From Apoderus coryli (lineage: Eukaryota > Arthropoda > Insecta > Coleoptera > Attelabidae), in the NCBI GenBank assembly GCA_911728435.2, contig OU452208.1, positions 4,464,001 to 4,528,000 on the forward strand: a stretch of DNA of 64,000 nucleotides, written 5' to 3'. A program made the position numbers and the translations under genes. The notes under the pieces were generated by a model. That model did not search any database. It was given only the letters and a program-made list of their open reading frames with translations, and was not told the DNA's origin. This document shows, piece by piece, positions 11,327-24,700 of this stretch (positions are counted from its first letter, which is position 1; every line of letters starts with the position of its first letter).

Positions 11327-13110
11327 ATAATAATAATAACTCTTTATTGTCTAACAGGTGACAACCCAATTACAAGACAACTGCTATGAATATAATATAA
11401 TAAAGTAAATACAACTAATAATAATAAATTTACAAAAGTAATAATCTGAAGGTGACAGTAGCAAAAATACAATACAAACATACAGGATCGTATGGATATA
11501 TTTCACTGATCAAATACATGAAATCTATTGAATCATTTCCCCCAGAACAATCCGCAAATCACGCTTAAATCTGTTGCGATTCTCATTGAAGTAATTAATG
11601 CTAGTATAGATGGTATAACGCACAATAGTAGTATAAAAAATTGCCAAATTTTTTGGCCATGTAGTGAGGAGGAACGGATTAGAGAGACTCACTTTGGAGG
11701 GTTGGGTAAATGGCAAAAGATCCCGAGGAAGGTCCCCAACAAGATATACAGACCTCATAACGAATATTACAGAGAAAAAAATAACACAAACATTCAAATT
11801 GGCCGAAGATCGACAACAATGGAAAGCCATTACAAAAGATAGCCCATGATCACGATGCTCGCAGTCGAGCTCCCGACCAAGAAGAAGAAGATGGTATAAG
11901 TATTACAGAAATTACATGCTTTGAAGATGGGAGCTCTTGTTTCATAATTTGCGTGCACCGGATGTACTCTGAAGAGATAGGCACTTCTCGCATTGAACTG
12001 CGGAATATTAAACCGAAACATCTCCAACAATTGCGAACAGTGTATAAGACCATTAATCAGACCAAATATAAAACACTGAGAGGAAAAATGCCTACGCATG
12101 TCCAGCGATTGAAAATCAAATCTCTCCAACAGCAAACCATGGTCGTATCCCCGGGCAGGAAACCGACCATCAATCTTGAAGTCTAGTCGTTTGAGGAATT
12201 TTCGTTGAACATTTTCGAGAGAGTTAACATAAACTCCATATATTGGAGACCAAGCAACGGCAGCATATTCAAGCCTTGATCTTACCATTGCGTTGTACAA
12301 TACTATAAGACAATCAGTATTGTTAAATGAGTTCGTGGTTCTAAAAATAAATCCCAGAGACTTGAGCGCCCTTTTCTTTGTTTCGGAAACATGATAATTA
12401 AAAGTTAATTCGCTATCAATGAACACACCAAGATCTTTAATAACAGTGCATTTATGAAGAGCAGCGCCAGAGAGTCTGTAATTGTAAGAAACAGTGCGGC
12501 GTCTTCTTGTGTATGTTATATACTTGCATTTATCAACGTTCAAATAAAGCTTATTCACAGTACACCAATCCTCAAGCATATTTAGATCTCTCTGTAGTAC
12601 ATCACAGTCGTCTTCGGAGTGAACAGCTCTGAATAGTTTAAGATCATCTGCGAAAAGTAAATAATTGCTAGAAAGGTGCGTTCCTATGTCATTAACGAAT
12701 ATTGCAAATAACAGGGGGGCTAGGTTACTACCTTGGGGAGTGCCACTTGTGGCCAAGTAAGAGTGAGACTTAAAACCACTGTATTGCACGAAGTGCATAC
12801 GTCGATTCAAATATGATTCAAAAAATGAAATTAAAGACTCCTGGAGGCCAAAGGGAAGCATCTTTCGTAGTAGTATATTATGGTCTATTTTATCGAATGC
12901 TTTAGAGAAGTCTGTATAGACCTGAAGACCCTGGCCCATTATAGGGTACACTTGTTGTAGGAAAGCGACAAGATTTGTAACAGTTGATCTTTTGTGGAAA
13001 AATCCGTGCTGCTGAGGTATTATACGATTCTTTATTTGGTTAAAGATCTTGTCATAAATAATCGATTCAAACACCTTTGAGAAATTTGATAAAATTGAAA
13101 TATAAAAATG
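11327..13110 (-). mobile_element. LINE copy with long reverse-transcriptase open frame (414 codons)
   Basis: The - strand frame at 13074-11830 contains [54 protein letters not shown] and the catalytic [10 protein letters not shown], followed by VRSRLEYAAVAWSPIY and LENVQRKFLKRL. It starts in the middle of the domain, so the copy is 5' truncated. The 3' end at 11327 has an (ATT)n-type tail and the CTGTTAGACAATAAAG motif. A second LINE piece is inserted near 11640-11895 in opposite orientation. This is the least decayed reverse transcriptase in the window. Confidence 0.88.
11640..11895 (+). mobile_element. LINE C-terminal fragment nested in the opposing LINE
   Basis: The + strand reads RNGLERLTLEGWVNGKRSRG, then a block ending DRQQWKAITK and DHDARSRAPDQEEED. 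This is the usual C-terminal tail of RTE/Jockey-like reverse transcriptases. The left end and the junction at about 11893 mark insertion into the 3' region of the - strand LINE. As a result the last ~20 codons of the opposing open frame are chimeric. Confidence 0.7.
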
Positions 13111-13470
13111 AATAAAGTTATTTTTGCTAGTAATGTTTTTTCACAAAAAAAAAAACCGTTGAGCAGAACTGTAATAATAGAAATAAAATAATTAAGCAGA
13201 AATAATTTTATGATAATTAGGCAAAACTACTGTACCTAAACCAGACGATCTTAAATTATCAGAGCCCCAATTAAATTAGGGCAAGGGCATGATATATATA
13301 AAAGAATTCGATTCACTTTTGCTAGGAGTTCGGCAGCCTACCATCATCATCAGCGATGGATAGGAGAGATACCACGATAGTTTCCACATACGGATCTCTA
13401 CCCTTTCTTAAATATTGTGACAATTAAGGCATCTCGCATTTCACCGTTCCATATTTGGGTTATTAGAGCA
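13110..13470. other. Intergenic, nothing recognised
   Basis: A short AT-rich stretch between two LINE copies that point away from each other. A poly-A-like run at 13144-13155 and a CATCATCATCAG stretch at 13343 may be remnants of further retroelement tails. Confidence 0.4.
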
Positions 13471-14375
13471 TGAAAATGTTCCTTGGTGGCGCTGGAGCGT
13501 TGGTGTGCAGATAAGAGGCTTCCACTTAACACAAAAAAATGCAAATGTATGTCGTTCGCCAGGAGTGCTGATATCGTCCGGTATGAGTACAGCATTGGCG
13601 ACGACATTCTTCAGAGATGCAAGGAAGTTAGGGATCTGGGTGTCCTTGTTGACAATGAATTGTCATTGAATCCTCACCTTCACAGTATTTGCCAAGAGGC
13701 GACTAGAGCACTTGGGTTTATTATAAGGTCAACAAGGGAATTTCAGAATATAGACCCCCTTATAGCCCTTTACCAGTCGCGGGTGCGGTCAAAGTTGGAA
13801 TACGCGTCTGTTGTGTGGTCACCGATTTACCAGGTATATATCAATAAACTTGAGCAGGTTCAGCGTAAGTTTTTAAAGTACATTTCGTCAATATTGATGG
13901 ACGATATCCAGACAGGGGGTTGATCATAACAAACTCTTAAACCGTTTTGGTTTTCAATCGTTGCAGTGTCGCAGAGTGTCTGCATCTCAAATATTTCTTT
14001 TTAAATTAATCAACTCCATGCTGGATTGCCCTCACTTCTTACAGGAAGTGAACCTCAACGTACCACTGGCATATACAAGGAACATGCACTTATTTAGAGT
14101 TCCCCAAGCTCATACGAATTATGAGACGAGGGCTCCCGTAATCAGTGCATGCAATCTATGTAATAAGCATAAAATATCTGTTCATACCAATTTTTTTAGT
14201 AATAATTTAGTGGCATTTAAACATAGTTTGCAGGCTCATTGAGTTAATTTAAGAATTTGATATAAGTTTTTATTATAGTTTTAGTGTAGATTAAGTTCAA
14301 TTGTTTATATTATGGAATCAAAGAATTGTCTTGTAATTGGTTGTAACCTGTTACGACAATAAATAAATAAATAAA
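13470..14375 (+). mobile_element. 5'-truncated LINE, C-terminal reverse-transcriptase half
   Basis: Begins within the palm/thumb (WCADKRLPLNTKKCKCMSF). It continues with KEVRDLGVLVDNELSLNPHL, YQSRVRSKLEYASVVWSPIY and LEQVQRKFLKY. After a break near 13920 it ends with LFRVPQAHTNYETRAPV and a stop at 14240-14242. The tail is ATAAATAAATAAATAAAT near 14360-14377, preceded by TTGTAACCTGTTACGACAAT. It is closely related to the - strand copy at 11327-13110. Confidence 0.85.
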
Positions 14376-14379
14376 TATG

Positions 14380-14930
14380 ATGTTGAGTTGCGGTCATTTT
14401 GCCAGGTCATGAATGCTTTACGCTTAGTGTCTATTAGTCTTTGTATCTCTTCATCATTTTCGTCGAGCCAATCCTGATTTTTTCGTCGCATATAGCCTAG
14501 CGTCTCCTCACCATCAGATCACACAGCGGACCTAAATAACGACCAGTGTTCTTCAATTTCATCCGGATATTCTTTCGGGAGCTTGTCTTGCAGGTGCAAC
14601 AGATTCGCTCTGTCTTTAGGCATTCGATGTTCAGCTTTCGCCTTAGTTTCCTTCCCTGTTGTGGTCGTTTTGCAGGTAGACATAGGATCATACTGGATCG
14701 CACAAGTCGATGATCAGTCCAGCCATAATCAGCACTCGTTAAAGCTTTGGTGCTCTTCACTTCATGCCGGTCACGAGCGCGAACAATTACGTAGTCGCAT
14801 ACCAAAGCTTCGATCAAAAACGAAAATATAGATCTGCATTTGCATTTAATGAACCGTCCACACACCAGTGACGACATGTAAGTAAATACACTCTCCACAT
14901 CCCGCCAATGCACAGGTAAACCCACTACCA
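14380..14930 (-). mobile_element. RTE-like LINE fragment, inverted relative to the 9816 copy
   Basis: On the - strand: [48 protein letters not shown] and [12 protein letters not shown], i.e. the end of the endonuclease domain. The nucleotide sequence matches the copy at 9816-10110 in inverted orientation, including the stretch around GACCGCAACTCAACAT. It is truncated on both sides. Confidence 0.78.
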
Positions 14931-15092
14931 GAAGCAGGGATGTGCAAGCAGAAATACCAGGAAACGATTATATCTTTCATATGGGTCTTAGAAACACTTC
15001 GGATTAAAAATTAAATATTTAAATAATAAAATATATTTTATAATTTTACACTTACTATTTACAAAATACGTAGGTATTACAAATTAATAATG

Positions 15093-17249
15093 TCATAGTT
15101 TTTTGGAAGTATTTCCCAATAACTTATACGTATTTTTGGATAATACGTAACTCAAACCAGCTGCGATTGTTGTGGCTCCTGTTACATACCTGAAATATTA
15201 AATATGCTATTATTAAACAATAAGGAAGCTGAGTACGAGAATAAACTATTATTCCCTAGTGTGTTTGCTACAACAACATGTCACAGTCTATTTAGATGAA
15301 GTAATGGCCTAAAATTATGAAAATACAAAAAAAAAACATTAAATGGTTCATATTTAACTTTGTAAATTAATTAATTGATTTATTTCCTCTCTAGTTCAAG
15401 TGCAAAGGAATATTTTAATTTGTTTCTTAAACAACATAATTGTGCTTAATTGGTTAATATTATTAGGTGCATTCTTGGAGCCAGAAACAAATGAGACCTC
15501 AGTTCAATACTTCTAACTGAAAGTGGAACCCTTACACTACCTCTAAAAATGTTTAAAATTCGACAGACGCCTTTAATGCCTTGGTGCCGTTGAGCTTGCC
15601 CATAGGTTTAATATGTTTACAAATTTTTAGTTTTTGAACTGGATGTGCATAATTCGAAATTGAGAATTAAATATTCTTTTAATGAGGAATTTATCAATTA
15701 CAGTGATAATTAAATAAATATTTACCATAAGCATTGTAGTGCTGGATGACCAATGTAATCGAAAACGGGTGCAGCCAATGTTGAACCAACCAAGAGCAAT
15801 TGGACTCCTGTATTTACTTTACTAATTAACGTTGGGGCTAGTTGAGCAGTGGCATGAGTAGCATCGAAATACCGACTAAGTGTCCTCTGAAACGCAATTA
15901 ACACAATCAACAATTGAAATATCAAGTCCGAAATAAATTCTGTTATATAGAAAACTTAGCAAGCAGGATGTAGATGGAAATCCTTACGTCTCCTCAATCA
16001 CGGTTGGTTGGAAACTAAATAATCGGCCATGCAGAGACGGCGAGAATTAACATCGCTGGAGATGTTTTTATGGCGATACAAAGCGCAAAAAGATTGTTCA
16101 ACCGAAATGATATAAAAGCTTGAAGGTTGTTTCAGGACAACTACGTTCCTTTATTCTCATAAATAGCCAATTTCCAGAAGGTTGTTATGTAGATATAACA
16201 GAAAATAATGCAAATGTCTTACGAACAATACAAGGTCCCATAAAACATAATCAATGTTTTTACACATAATAGGAGGTAGAGGTGTTAATCCATCCTGAAT
16301 GCTTATTTTATAAATAAATTCCCGCTAACTCCATAAATATCAGAAGTTTAATTTTATTGCATTATACTTACTGGAGGAGGTAACGACTGATATCTAATTA
16401 CAAATCCGGCAACAACTAATAAAACATCTCTGGAAATAATTAAACCAGTTAATACAATTGGTATTAAATTGGCATAAGTCAAGCTTAAAAACAACGTTGC
16501 AATAAGAATTTTATCAGCCATAGGATCCAGAAAACTACCCATTTTGGAAGATTGACTCTCCCATGTCCGTGCTATCCAACCATCTAACTTCAAAAACAAA
16601 AACACGTTTTAAATAAGTATGTAAACAATAATTAAAAGTAATTAAACGTACCAAATCAGTAACAGCAGCAAAACCTAGCAAACCCAATGCGAGATCAAAG
16701 TTAGACTGAACAATTAATAATCCTAAAAAGGGTGATGCTAAGATCCTTACAACACACAGAAAGTTTGGTATTGTGTAAATATTCTCTCTCTGTAAGAATT
16801 ACATTAAACAAATTGATTTGAAAAATAAGGATTACTCAAATACTACATTACTAACATACTTCGACAATATCCTCAACGTGACCTTTGACTTTATCTTTAG
16901 TTTCTTTAATATCTTGTAACAGTACATGGCCCTTTTCTTTTAATTTCTGTTCAGTGTCTCTTAATTTGTCCTTGTTATATTGCACATAGGCTTTAAATTC
17001 TTCTGTTCGTTTTGTGATATCAGTCTTTTTATTCGACATAGAATATAGCCGACACAAACATTTTTTTAGTTCGATTTTTAATGATTTATTATATATTACA
17101 ATTTGGTGAAAATTTGATTGTAAGTTTACTAATAATGGGGAATGCCCATTATGTTTATTTGTGAAAATGCTGGAACTTACGGTACAAATACGGTTATAAT
17201 TTGTGCAAATATTAGTAAAAATATATCTGGAATTTCTTAAATTATTCAT
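15093..17249 (-). CDS. CLS: Cardiolipin synthase, mitochondrial, complete
   Basis: Joins CDP-diacylglycerol and phosphatidylglycerol to make cardiolipin in the mitochondrial inner membrane. Exons, in transcript order: 17249..16860, 16789..16652, 16587..16372, 15886..15726, 15189..15093; 1002 bp including TGA, 333 residues, all junctions GT-AG with matching phase. The first 130 residues hold a basic, Asn/Ser-rich presumed mitochondrial presequence and a charged stretch ([13 protein letters not shown]). The CDP-alcohol phosphotransferase core begins at [18 protein letters not shown]. The signature D-x2-DG-x2-AR-x9-G-x3-D-x3-D is intact around residues 175-200 (TDLLDGWIAR, then [10 protein letters not shown]). 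Membrane segments follow ([45 protein letters not shown]). The order and sequence match human CRLS1 as I recall it. The gene is head to head with spastin. Confidence 0.95.
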
Positions 17250-17399
17250 TGCTTGATTAATAAAGTGGGTAGAAATTATTAAATTAAAAGTATTATAAAA
17301 TTAAAAGCAAAACAAATATATTATATCGTAACATACATGAATTTTTTAAGTTAACCTAATTTTTCAAAATTGACATCTTTTCTTCACAGTTCACAGCTA

Positions 17400-17480
17400 G
17401 CATAGAGCAATAACAAGAGATATAGAGAGAGAGAGAAAGAGATTGAAAGATGCGCGAACTGCTAATATAGTAGGCCGCCA
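17400..17480. promoter_or_regulatory. GA-rich stretch and GCCGCCAT motif upstream of cardiolipin synthase
   Basis: About 150-230 bp before the CLS start codon lies a GAGATATAGAGAGAGAGAGA run (GAGA-factor-like), followed by GGCCGCCATGTT, which matches the Pho/YY1 core GCCGCCAT. A related block occurs twice around the THAP element (27650-27740 and 30270-30350). The position suits a CLS promoter, but no transcription start can be seen. Confidence 0.4.
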
Positions 17481-17880
17481 TGTTACACCATTGACAGTGG
17501 CAAGTGCAAATTAAGTGGGAAAATAAGTTAATACAACAATATTTACGAATCGTGACTACCAGTTATTTAAAATAAAACAAATATAGATTATTTGAATAAT
17601 ATATTACGAGGTCGCCTAACAAGTGATCTTATTAAACTCATTTTGTGGACCTAGACTTTCATTTGAAACATTAACAATCAATTTTACGTCATTTGTATCA
17701 AAATGTTTCCAGTTTTGTTGAAATTTTCACGATTCTTGTGGTTTAAGCTTTTTATTTTACAAATATATAATCTGTAACTGTGTATAGTTTTAGTTCTGTG
17801 TACAATTCTACGTTTTGTACTGCTATACACTGGGAAAACGTATATATTCTATTGCCTAAGCAGATAGAGACAAGTGACAA

Positions 17881-17933
17881 TAGGGAGTTAAGGCAAAACC
17901 AAGGACGTATACGTAGCTCCATACGTAAACGTG

Positions 17934-17968
<35 letters not shown>

Positions 17969-18575
17969 CTTTGCATCTATTAGACAATTCAGCCATATTC
18001 TAATTGATTTTTCAATTTTCGTTCAGTCTTCTTTTATCTAAATAATTTTTCAATTTGCTTTGCAATGAGCAACTACATGTAGCTGGTCCGGGGTTCGAAC
18101 CAACTACATACCGGGACAGAGATTTTGGTTATGTTTACACTGGATAAGCAGTCATTCAAAATAGAGTTAAGGTGCCATCCAATACGTATCGTATATGCGG
18201 AAGGTAGAGATAACACTTTACTTGAGAAAAAGACTATTTTAGATTTTTCTACTTCCATTTACTATGTTGTTAATATTATTATTTTTTTTTATTATTAACC
18301 AAATACCTATATATTTTATTATGTATACCTATAAACAATAACAGAAAAATGTTTATAATTGTTACAAAATAAACTACTAATAATAATAAAGTATTTATTG
18401 CAAAATAGCTTAGCTTAACTTAATCGGTTCAATACGTTTAAGTATACGATACGCGTAGAGGTACATATGTTTACTGCCTTCGTATCGTTAAACGTATCAT
18501 AAATTTAAAGAGAGCATGCGTAGATGTCAAAAGATACGTTTACGTATACGTCACTGGCATTGCCTTAACCCCCTA
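17881..18575. mobile_element. 695-bp inverted-repeat DNA element between CLS and spastin
   Basis: The ends are inverted copies over 35 bp: TAGGGAGTTAAGGCA...ACGTATACGTA on the left, and TAGGGGGTTAAGGCA...ACGTATACGTA read from the right, with about six mismatches. The interior is rich in ACGTATCGTAT-like words in both orientations and has no transposase. A SINE-like sequence with a long T run is inserted near the left end. Confidence 0.8.
17937..18125 (-). mobile_element. tRNA-like SINE copy with 30-bp poly-A tail
   Basis: The + strand starts with 30 T (17937-17966) then GCCTTTGCATCTATTAGACA, and ends near GGGGTTCGAACCAACTACAT. On the - strand this gives GGTTCGAACCC, a good RNA polymerase III B box, and a 3' poly-A tail. 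The same arrangement recurs at 30360-30620. An A box is not convincing. Confidence 0.6.
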
Positions 18576-18762
18576 CTTTTCTTACTGATATTTACGTAAA
18601 GTATGTAGTTCTTTTGCTGTCAAACGGAAGAAAAATAAATTCCCTTATATGATCAATGTCATTGTCCTTATAAAGAAAATGTCCATGTTTACGACTTTAG
18701 TTTACGTATTCTATTTGACGGCTGTTTGACATTTGTTTGTTTTGTTATGTCATGGACTCCGA

Positions 18763-21700
18763 ATGGTCCGTAAGAATCAAAGTGGAAAATCGCCCAGTAA
18801 GAAATCAAGAAAAAATGATCAAGATTGTTCAAATAATGATGTGATGTTCGGTTCATATACAGAAGGTTCTGTACACAAACGAAATTTATGTATTGTTTCA
18901 TTTCCCATCATATTTTTATTTAACATTTTGCGTTCTTTGTTGTATCAGATTTTTATTATTTTACGTTTTATTTATTGCACCTCTTCTACTTATTTGATAC
19001 GTAATAAACAAAGTGATAGTAATCTAGAGAATGGTACACAGATTACACAAAACTCGTCAATAGAAGAAATTACCGAAATGGCAGTGGCCAATAGAAACAT
19101 TCAAGGGCCTGGTCCAGGTGATCCGCTCTTAGCTAAACAGAAACACCATCATAGAAGAGCGTTTGAATACATTTCCAAAGCTTTAAAAATTGACGAGGAA
19201 AATGAAGGTATGGTACCTGCGTATATATATTAAGCTTAAGTTAAGGTTTCTTTTCACTATCATTATAATTTGATCATATATTTATAACATTATCTATCTA
19301 TCACTAGTACACAACAGTAGAAGGATTCATCATTCATTAAGTATTATGTTACAGGTCAAAAGGATTTGGCCATTGACTTATACCGCAAGGGCATTAGTGA
19401 GTTGGAACTTGGTATCGCAGTTCAGTGCTGGGGTGGAAGAGGTGAGGTGTGGGAGAGAGCTCAAAGACTCCATGAGAAAATGAAAACAAATCTGGCTATG
19501 GCGAAAGACAGACTCCAGTTTCTGGGTATGCTTATTGTAATTTTGAATTATATTGCATGTTTCAAAAACACTTTATTTTATTTTGTATTTAGAGGTTTTA
19601 TGATTTAGTTTTCATTATTATTTGTAGAAAATATGGTTAGTTTAAATCATTTGGAAGAGCATGTGGAACCGACAGCGGTTTCGTCCTCCAATAGAGTTAG
19701 TTTCAGTAGCAATATACCTACACTCAAAGTAAATGTTCCTAAACCAACAGGTATTGTTTTAGTTTTTAGTCTTGCTGCTTATTTTTGCTAAATTAATTTT
19801 ACGTTTTTTCGTTCTGCTAAGTCTGGGAGCACTAATTGACTGAATTGTCAAACATCTGCATTTAAATTAAACGCAGATGTTTGACTTTTCGACTAATTTC
19901 TAAAGGAAACATATGAAGTGGTTTAAAAGGGTCTAATCTTCGATAAATTATCAATTACTGTAAAGTAAATATTTTTAGCTTCTGGCAGAAAGTTGACAGT
20001 GGCTAGCAAACGTCCCTCCAATACAGCATTATCAAAAAGTCAAACACTGCCACGTTCGATGGGATCACGATCAGCACCAGTGTTACCAGTGAAACCATTC
20101 AATAAAGTGTCCAGCACTCCGCCAGCTGTTAAGAAACAATTATCGATACCCGGTAACGTTGGATCGCCTGCTAGAAAATTTAGTAATAATAATAATAATA
20201 GTGGTAAGTTATTGTGTATATGAACACGTCTAAATAATAATGTTGTGCAATAGCAGGTACGAGTAAAAACACCAGTAGAGTTCGTTCTTCTTCGCTACGC
20301 GGTGTTGATCCCAAATTGGCACAAAATATTCTGGATGAAATCGTGGAAGGTGGGCCTGCGATACAATGGGATGATGTTGTCGGGCAGGTGAATGTTCTTA
20401 TTTATTTATAAGTCCATTATAAGCAAAAGCAAAGTAAAGCTATAGCAGAGACTGACCCAAAATCCAAAATGGTACCACCACTTTTACTATTTTCTGGCAT
20501 TTCTTTTAGGATACTGCGAAACAAGCTTTACAGGAAATGGTTATTCTACCATCATTAAGACCGGAACTGTTTACCGGCTTGCGAACGCCCGCTAGAGGGT
20601 TGTTGTTGTTTGGACCGCCCGGCAATGGTAAAACCTTATTGGCCCGAGCTGTAGCTACAGAATGTCAAGTAAGTATAGAGGGTGATTTATTATTTATTTA
20701 TTTATTTACGGGCAAACGCCAATTTTATACAAAATTAGAATTAGACAATCGAAAAATGTCAAATAAAAATCAATCACAAATAAAATGGAAAAAATGGAAT
20801 GGATAATAATAATCCACACGAACAATACTTCACTATTATAAAGCAATATGGTACAACACAAGGTATCAATCATCAAAGAGGTGCCCTACTGAACCCAAAA
20901 AGGTATTTCTCGGGACAAAAAATCCAGTGTCTCTTCACTGTCATTGGCGAGATGCAATGAGCGCGCCAAAAATGAATTGCAACCATAATTTGTTCTGGAA
21001 TGTGTCTGGTGAAACATACTCCTCGTACGCGTTGCACGATATGGAACATGAATTCCAATCTTGCCCAAAAGATCAGGACAATTCAACCTTCCATTTATAA
21101 GGTCATACAATAAAATCAAATCATGTCTCTGTCGTCGATCACCCAGCGTGTCAATGCCAAGGTAGGACTCTAAGTCGCCATATAATTCAAAACGATTCTC
21201 AAAAATAAAGTCTATATGCAGTTTGTAGATTAGACAGCCGACGCGGACTCAAGGCACGGTCTGACCAAACTTGTGTAAAGAAGCCTCAGAGAATCGACAT
21301 GTGTGAACTCCCGTGAACAACGCTTAATGAAGCCAAGAACCTTCAGAGACCTTGAGACCATTGAAGTTATATGTGGAATAAAAGTCAAACCACTATCAAG
21401 CATGACTCCAAGATCCTTAACTGTAGTAACCAATTTAAGGGAAGTCTGGTTCAGTGAGTAATCGAAAAGAGTGGTCCGTCTTGATCTCGAAAAGGACATA
21501 AAACAACACTTATCAACATTCAGATGCATATCATTCCCAACACACCACTCGTGAACAGCTCCGAGTTCAGACTGCAGTCTCTCGCAATCTTCAGTTTTGT
21601 TGACTATCGTAAATAGTTTGAGGTCATCAGCGAACAAGAGAAAATCGCTCGAAGTAGAACATCTGGCGATGTCATTACCGAAAATATTAAAAAACAGTGG

Positions 21701-24700
21701 TCCCAAGTGTGATCCCTGGGGGACGCCAGATGATACTTTTATCTCAGCAGAAACAAAGCCCTTGACCTTAACGTATTGAATTCTGTTATCAAGGTAGCTA
21801 CTCATCCATTCGAGCATGCGTCCGCCGATGCCAACCTCAGCCAACTTTATCAATAAGATTTTATGATTTACACGATCGAAGGCTTTGGAGAAATCGGTAT
21901 ACACTGAATGTACCTCCGATCCACTCTCTAGAGCATCAATAATAAAGTTGGTGTATTTTAACAGATTTAGCTCAGCCGACTTTCGTGGCAAAAATCCGTA
22001 CTGCTGATCAATGATAGATAGTACTGCCTAGGAGAGGTTGAAGATAATTTATTATAAGTTTCTCGAATACCTTGGGAATAATGCTGATTATACTGATAGG
22101 TCTATAATTCTTATCTTATTATGAATTTAGGTTTAGTCGTTTCGTTTTGTATTATAGGCCACATTCTTTTCGATAAGTGCAGCAAGTTTAACGTCGAAAT
22201 ATGTTGGAGACGGTGAAAAAATGGTTCGAGCGTTATTCGCCATTGCAAGAGAACTACAACCATCGATAATATTCATTGATGAAGTAGATTCATTGCTATC
22301 GGAACGTTCTAATAATGAACACGAAGCTAGTCGAAGGTTGAAAACTGAATTTTTGGTAGAGTTCGATGGATTACCTAGCAATCCCGAAAGCGAAAAGGTA
22401 AATATATATAAACACCTTACAGTAGATTTTTTCGGTCCTTTAAACTGAAAAGGAAAAAACGACTATAACAACCTCTTTTTTTAAATTAAACTGGTTTAAT
22501 GATAGCTTCAAAAAAATGGCTGTTCTGTGGTTGGAGTACGTGGTTTGGCTAATTTCTATGATCAGCAGCCATTAATTCTAGGATTATTGCGTGTTCAATC
22601 TTATACTGGATGCATATTAGATTTTTAGCTGCCTACATTCAACGTTTCTCATCCCCAGGGTTGCCAAATTAGATCCATTACTTAATTTACACACCTCGTA
22701 TATCTTAGGAAGTAAGTAGTAATTTTCAAGAGAGCAGAAAACCGGTTAACAAAGTAATAAGTTGACAAATCATAATTTCTTAGTAAGTCAACTTCGCTAA
22801 TACTTCATTGTTATCAATTGCAGGATTATATTTTTTTGACATGGCTGTTTATAGGTTTTAGTAATGGCGGCAACGAACAGACCTCAGGAGCTCGACGAAG
22901 CAGCTCTAAGACGATTCACGAAAAGGGTTTATGTAACATTACCAGATCTCGAAACTAGAGCTAAATTATTAAAGAAACTGTTAGCAAAACAGGGTTGTGC
23001 ATTGAATCAACAGGAATTAAAACGGTTAGCCACATTAACCGAAGGTTATTCGGCCAGCGATTTGACAGCATTGGCGAAAGATGCTGCTTTAGGACCCATA
23101 AGAGGTAGGTATATCGTAAATGTAACAAATCCATTTTTCATATAAATTTGTATGTATTTCATCATCTCATCCAATCTCAGTGCGCCAAATTTCTTGTAAT
23201 ATTATTTTCCCTGTTATTAAAATGTTACACAAAAAACCAAGTGGGTCGTAAATTGACATTACTACTCTTAAAACTTCTCTTTTCGTAGGAATCTTGTTTT
23301 CATTTATTATTTTCGGGTTAATTTTGTTCAATTTGATTGGAAATATCAATTTATCTTCTTTTGGAAGCCACTGTATTCCAAGCACTCTTTCAACGGGTAT
23401 GTTCTTCAAGATTTTTTACTTTTGAGGATCGCATATTTTCTGGAATTTCCCTTAATACATTTTCTGAATTACAAACAAAATTACAAATTTGAAATCCACC
23501 CTTCTTATGTACTGAAATAACATCATGTATGCATTTCATTGCATTTTCTTCAGTTAGTTTACTATCGAGATAGTCATCAACATAATGTTTTTCGTTATTG
23601 CTTCAAAAGCCTTCATTTTTATTCTTTACGAATTGAGCCAATGAAGGCGAACACGTTGCTCCGAAAATCATAGCACTCATTTCATAAATATCGGGCTCCC
23701 CAGTTCTTCTTAAACCTCTAAATAGAAATCTCTGTGCTGGTCTATCGTTTTCTCTAATAAGTACCTGGTGAAACATTTCTTTTATATCTCCAATGAAGGC
23801 TATCGGAACTTTAAAATGACGCTAACGAGTGGTGTTATTAGGTCAGGGCCTTGAAGTAATTCACTATTTAAACTTTTTCCGTTACTTTTAGCAGCAGCGT
23901 CGAAAACTAATCTCAGTTTATCAGGCTTATTTGTGTTTATCACTCCAAAATGTGGTAAATACCAAATTTTTGTATTTTCAGCTACTGTTTCTTCTTTATT
24001 CAATTTTCGTGCATAACCTTTTCTTAAGTAATCTTCAATTTTCTCACAATATTTTTCGGCAAAATTTGTGTCTCTATCCATTTTTATCTCAATACAGTAT
24101 AATCGACTGAGAGCATTTTTTTTGCTTTCAGGAAATTGTACATTATCATTCTTCCACAATAAACCAATTTCAAATCTGTCGTCTACTCTTCTAATAGTTT
24201 CTGTCATGATTTTTTCACTTCTCAATATGTCTTTAGTTTTGTTACATTTATCTGTTGCTTTCACACCAAAGGATTCAATACTAAAATATTTTTTGACTGA
24301 TTCATGTAACTGTTGATCTGACACAGAGTCATGAATATCACAAATATGATACAAAAATTCAGTATTTGTTTCAGATAGTATCTTTAATTTTCCATGTATT
24401 ACCCATCCTAACGAGGTTATTTCTATTACCTTTTTCGGTATTGCTAGCTGGGAATAATCTTGACCAATTAAGATCATCGTCCTTTCTTCATAAAATGAAT
24501 TCAGCATATTTATTTCGAAAATATTTGGATACTCTTTCTTGAGATTTTCTACATTCACTGTTTGTTTTGGTAGTTTCATATTACTCAGTGTCCTAATTTG
24601 ATTTAAGTTAAACACTTTGGCATTTTCAGAAGAAGCAGATATTTTCAGGCTGACTTTTCGAGAGTTTTTGTCCTCATGTGTAATGTCATTAGTCCACTGA

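Noticed and set aside
18733..18762. Upstream extension of the spastin frame
   Set aside because: It offers no ATG start, and MVRKNQ at 18763 matches the family's start.
20537..20806. Spastin exon 6 extended into an 89-codon frame
   Set aside because: After 20668 there is a GTAAGT donor, and the next exon (22158) continues the ATPase domain; the extension is intron and LINE tail.
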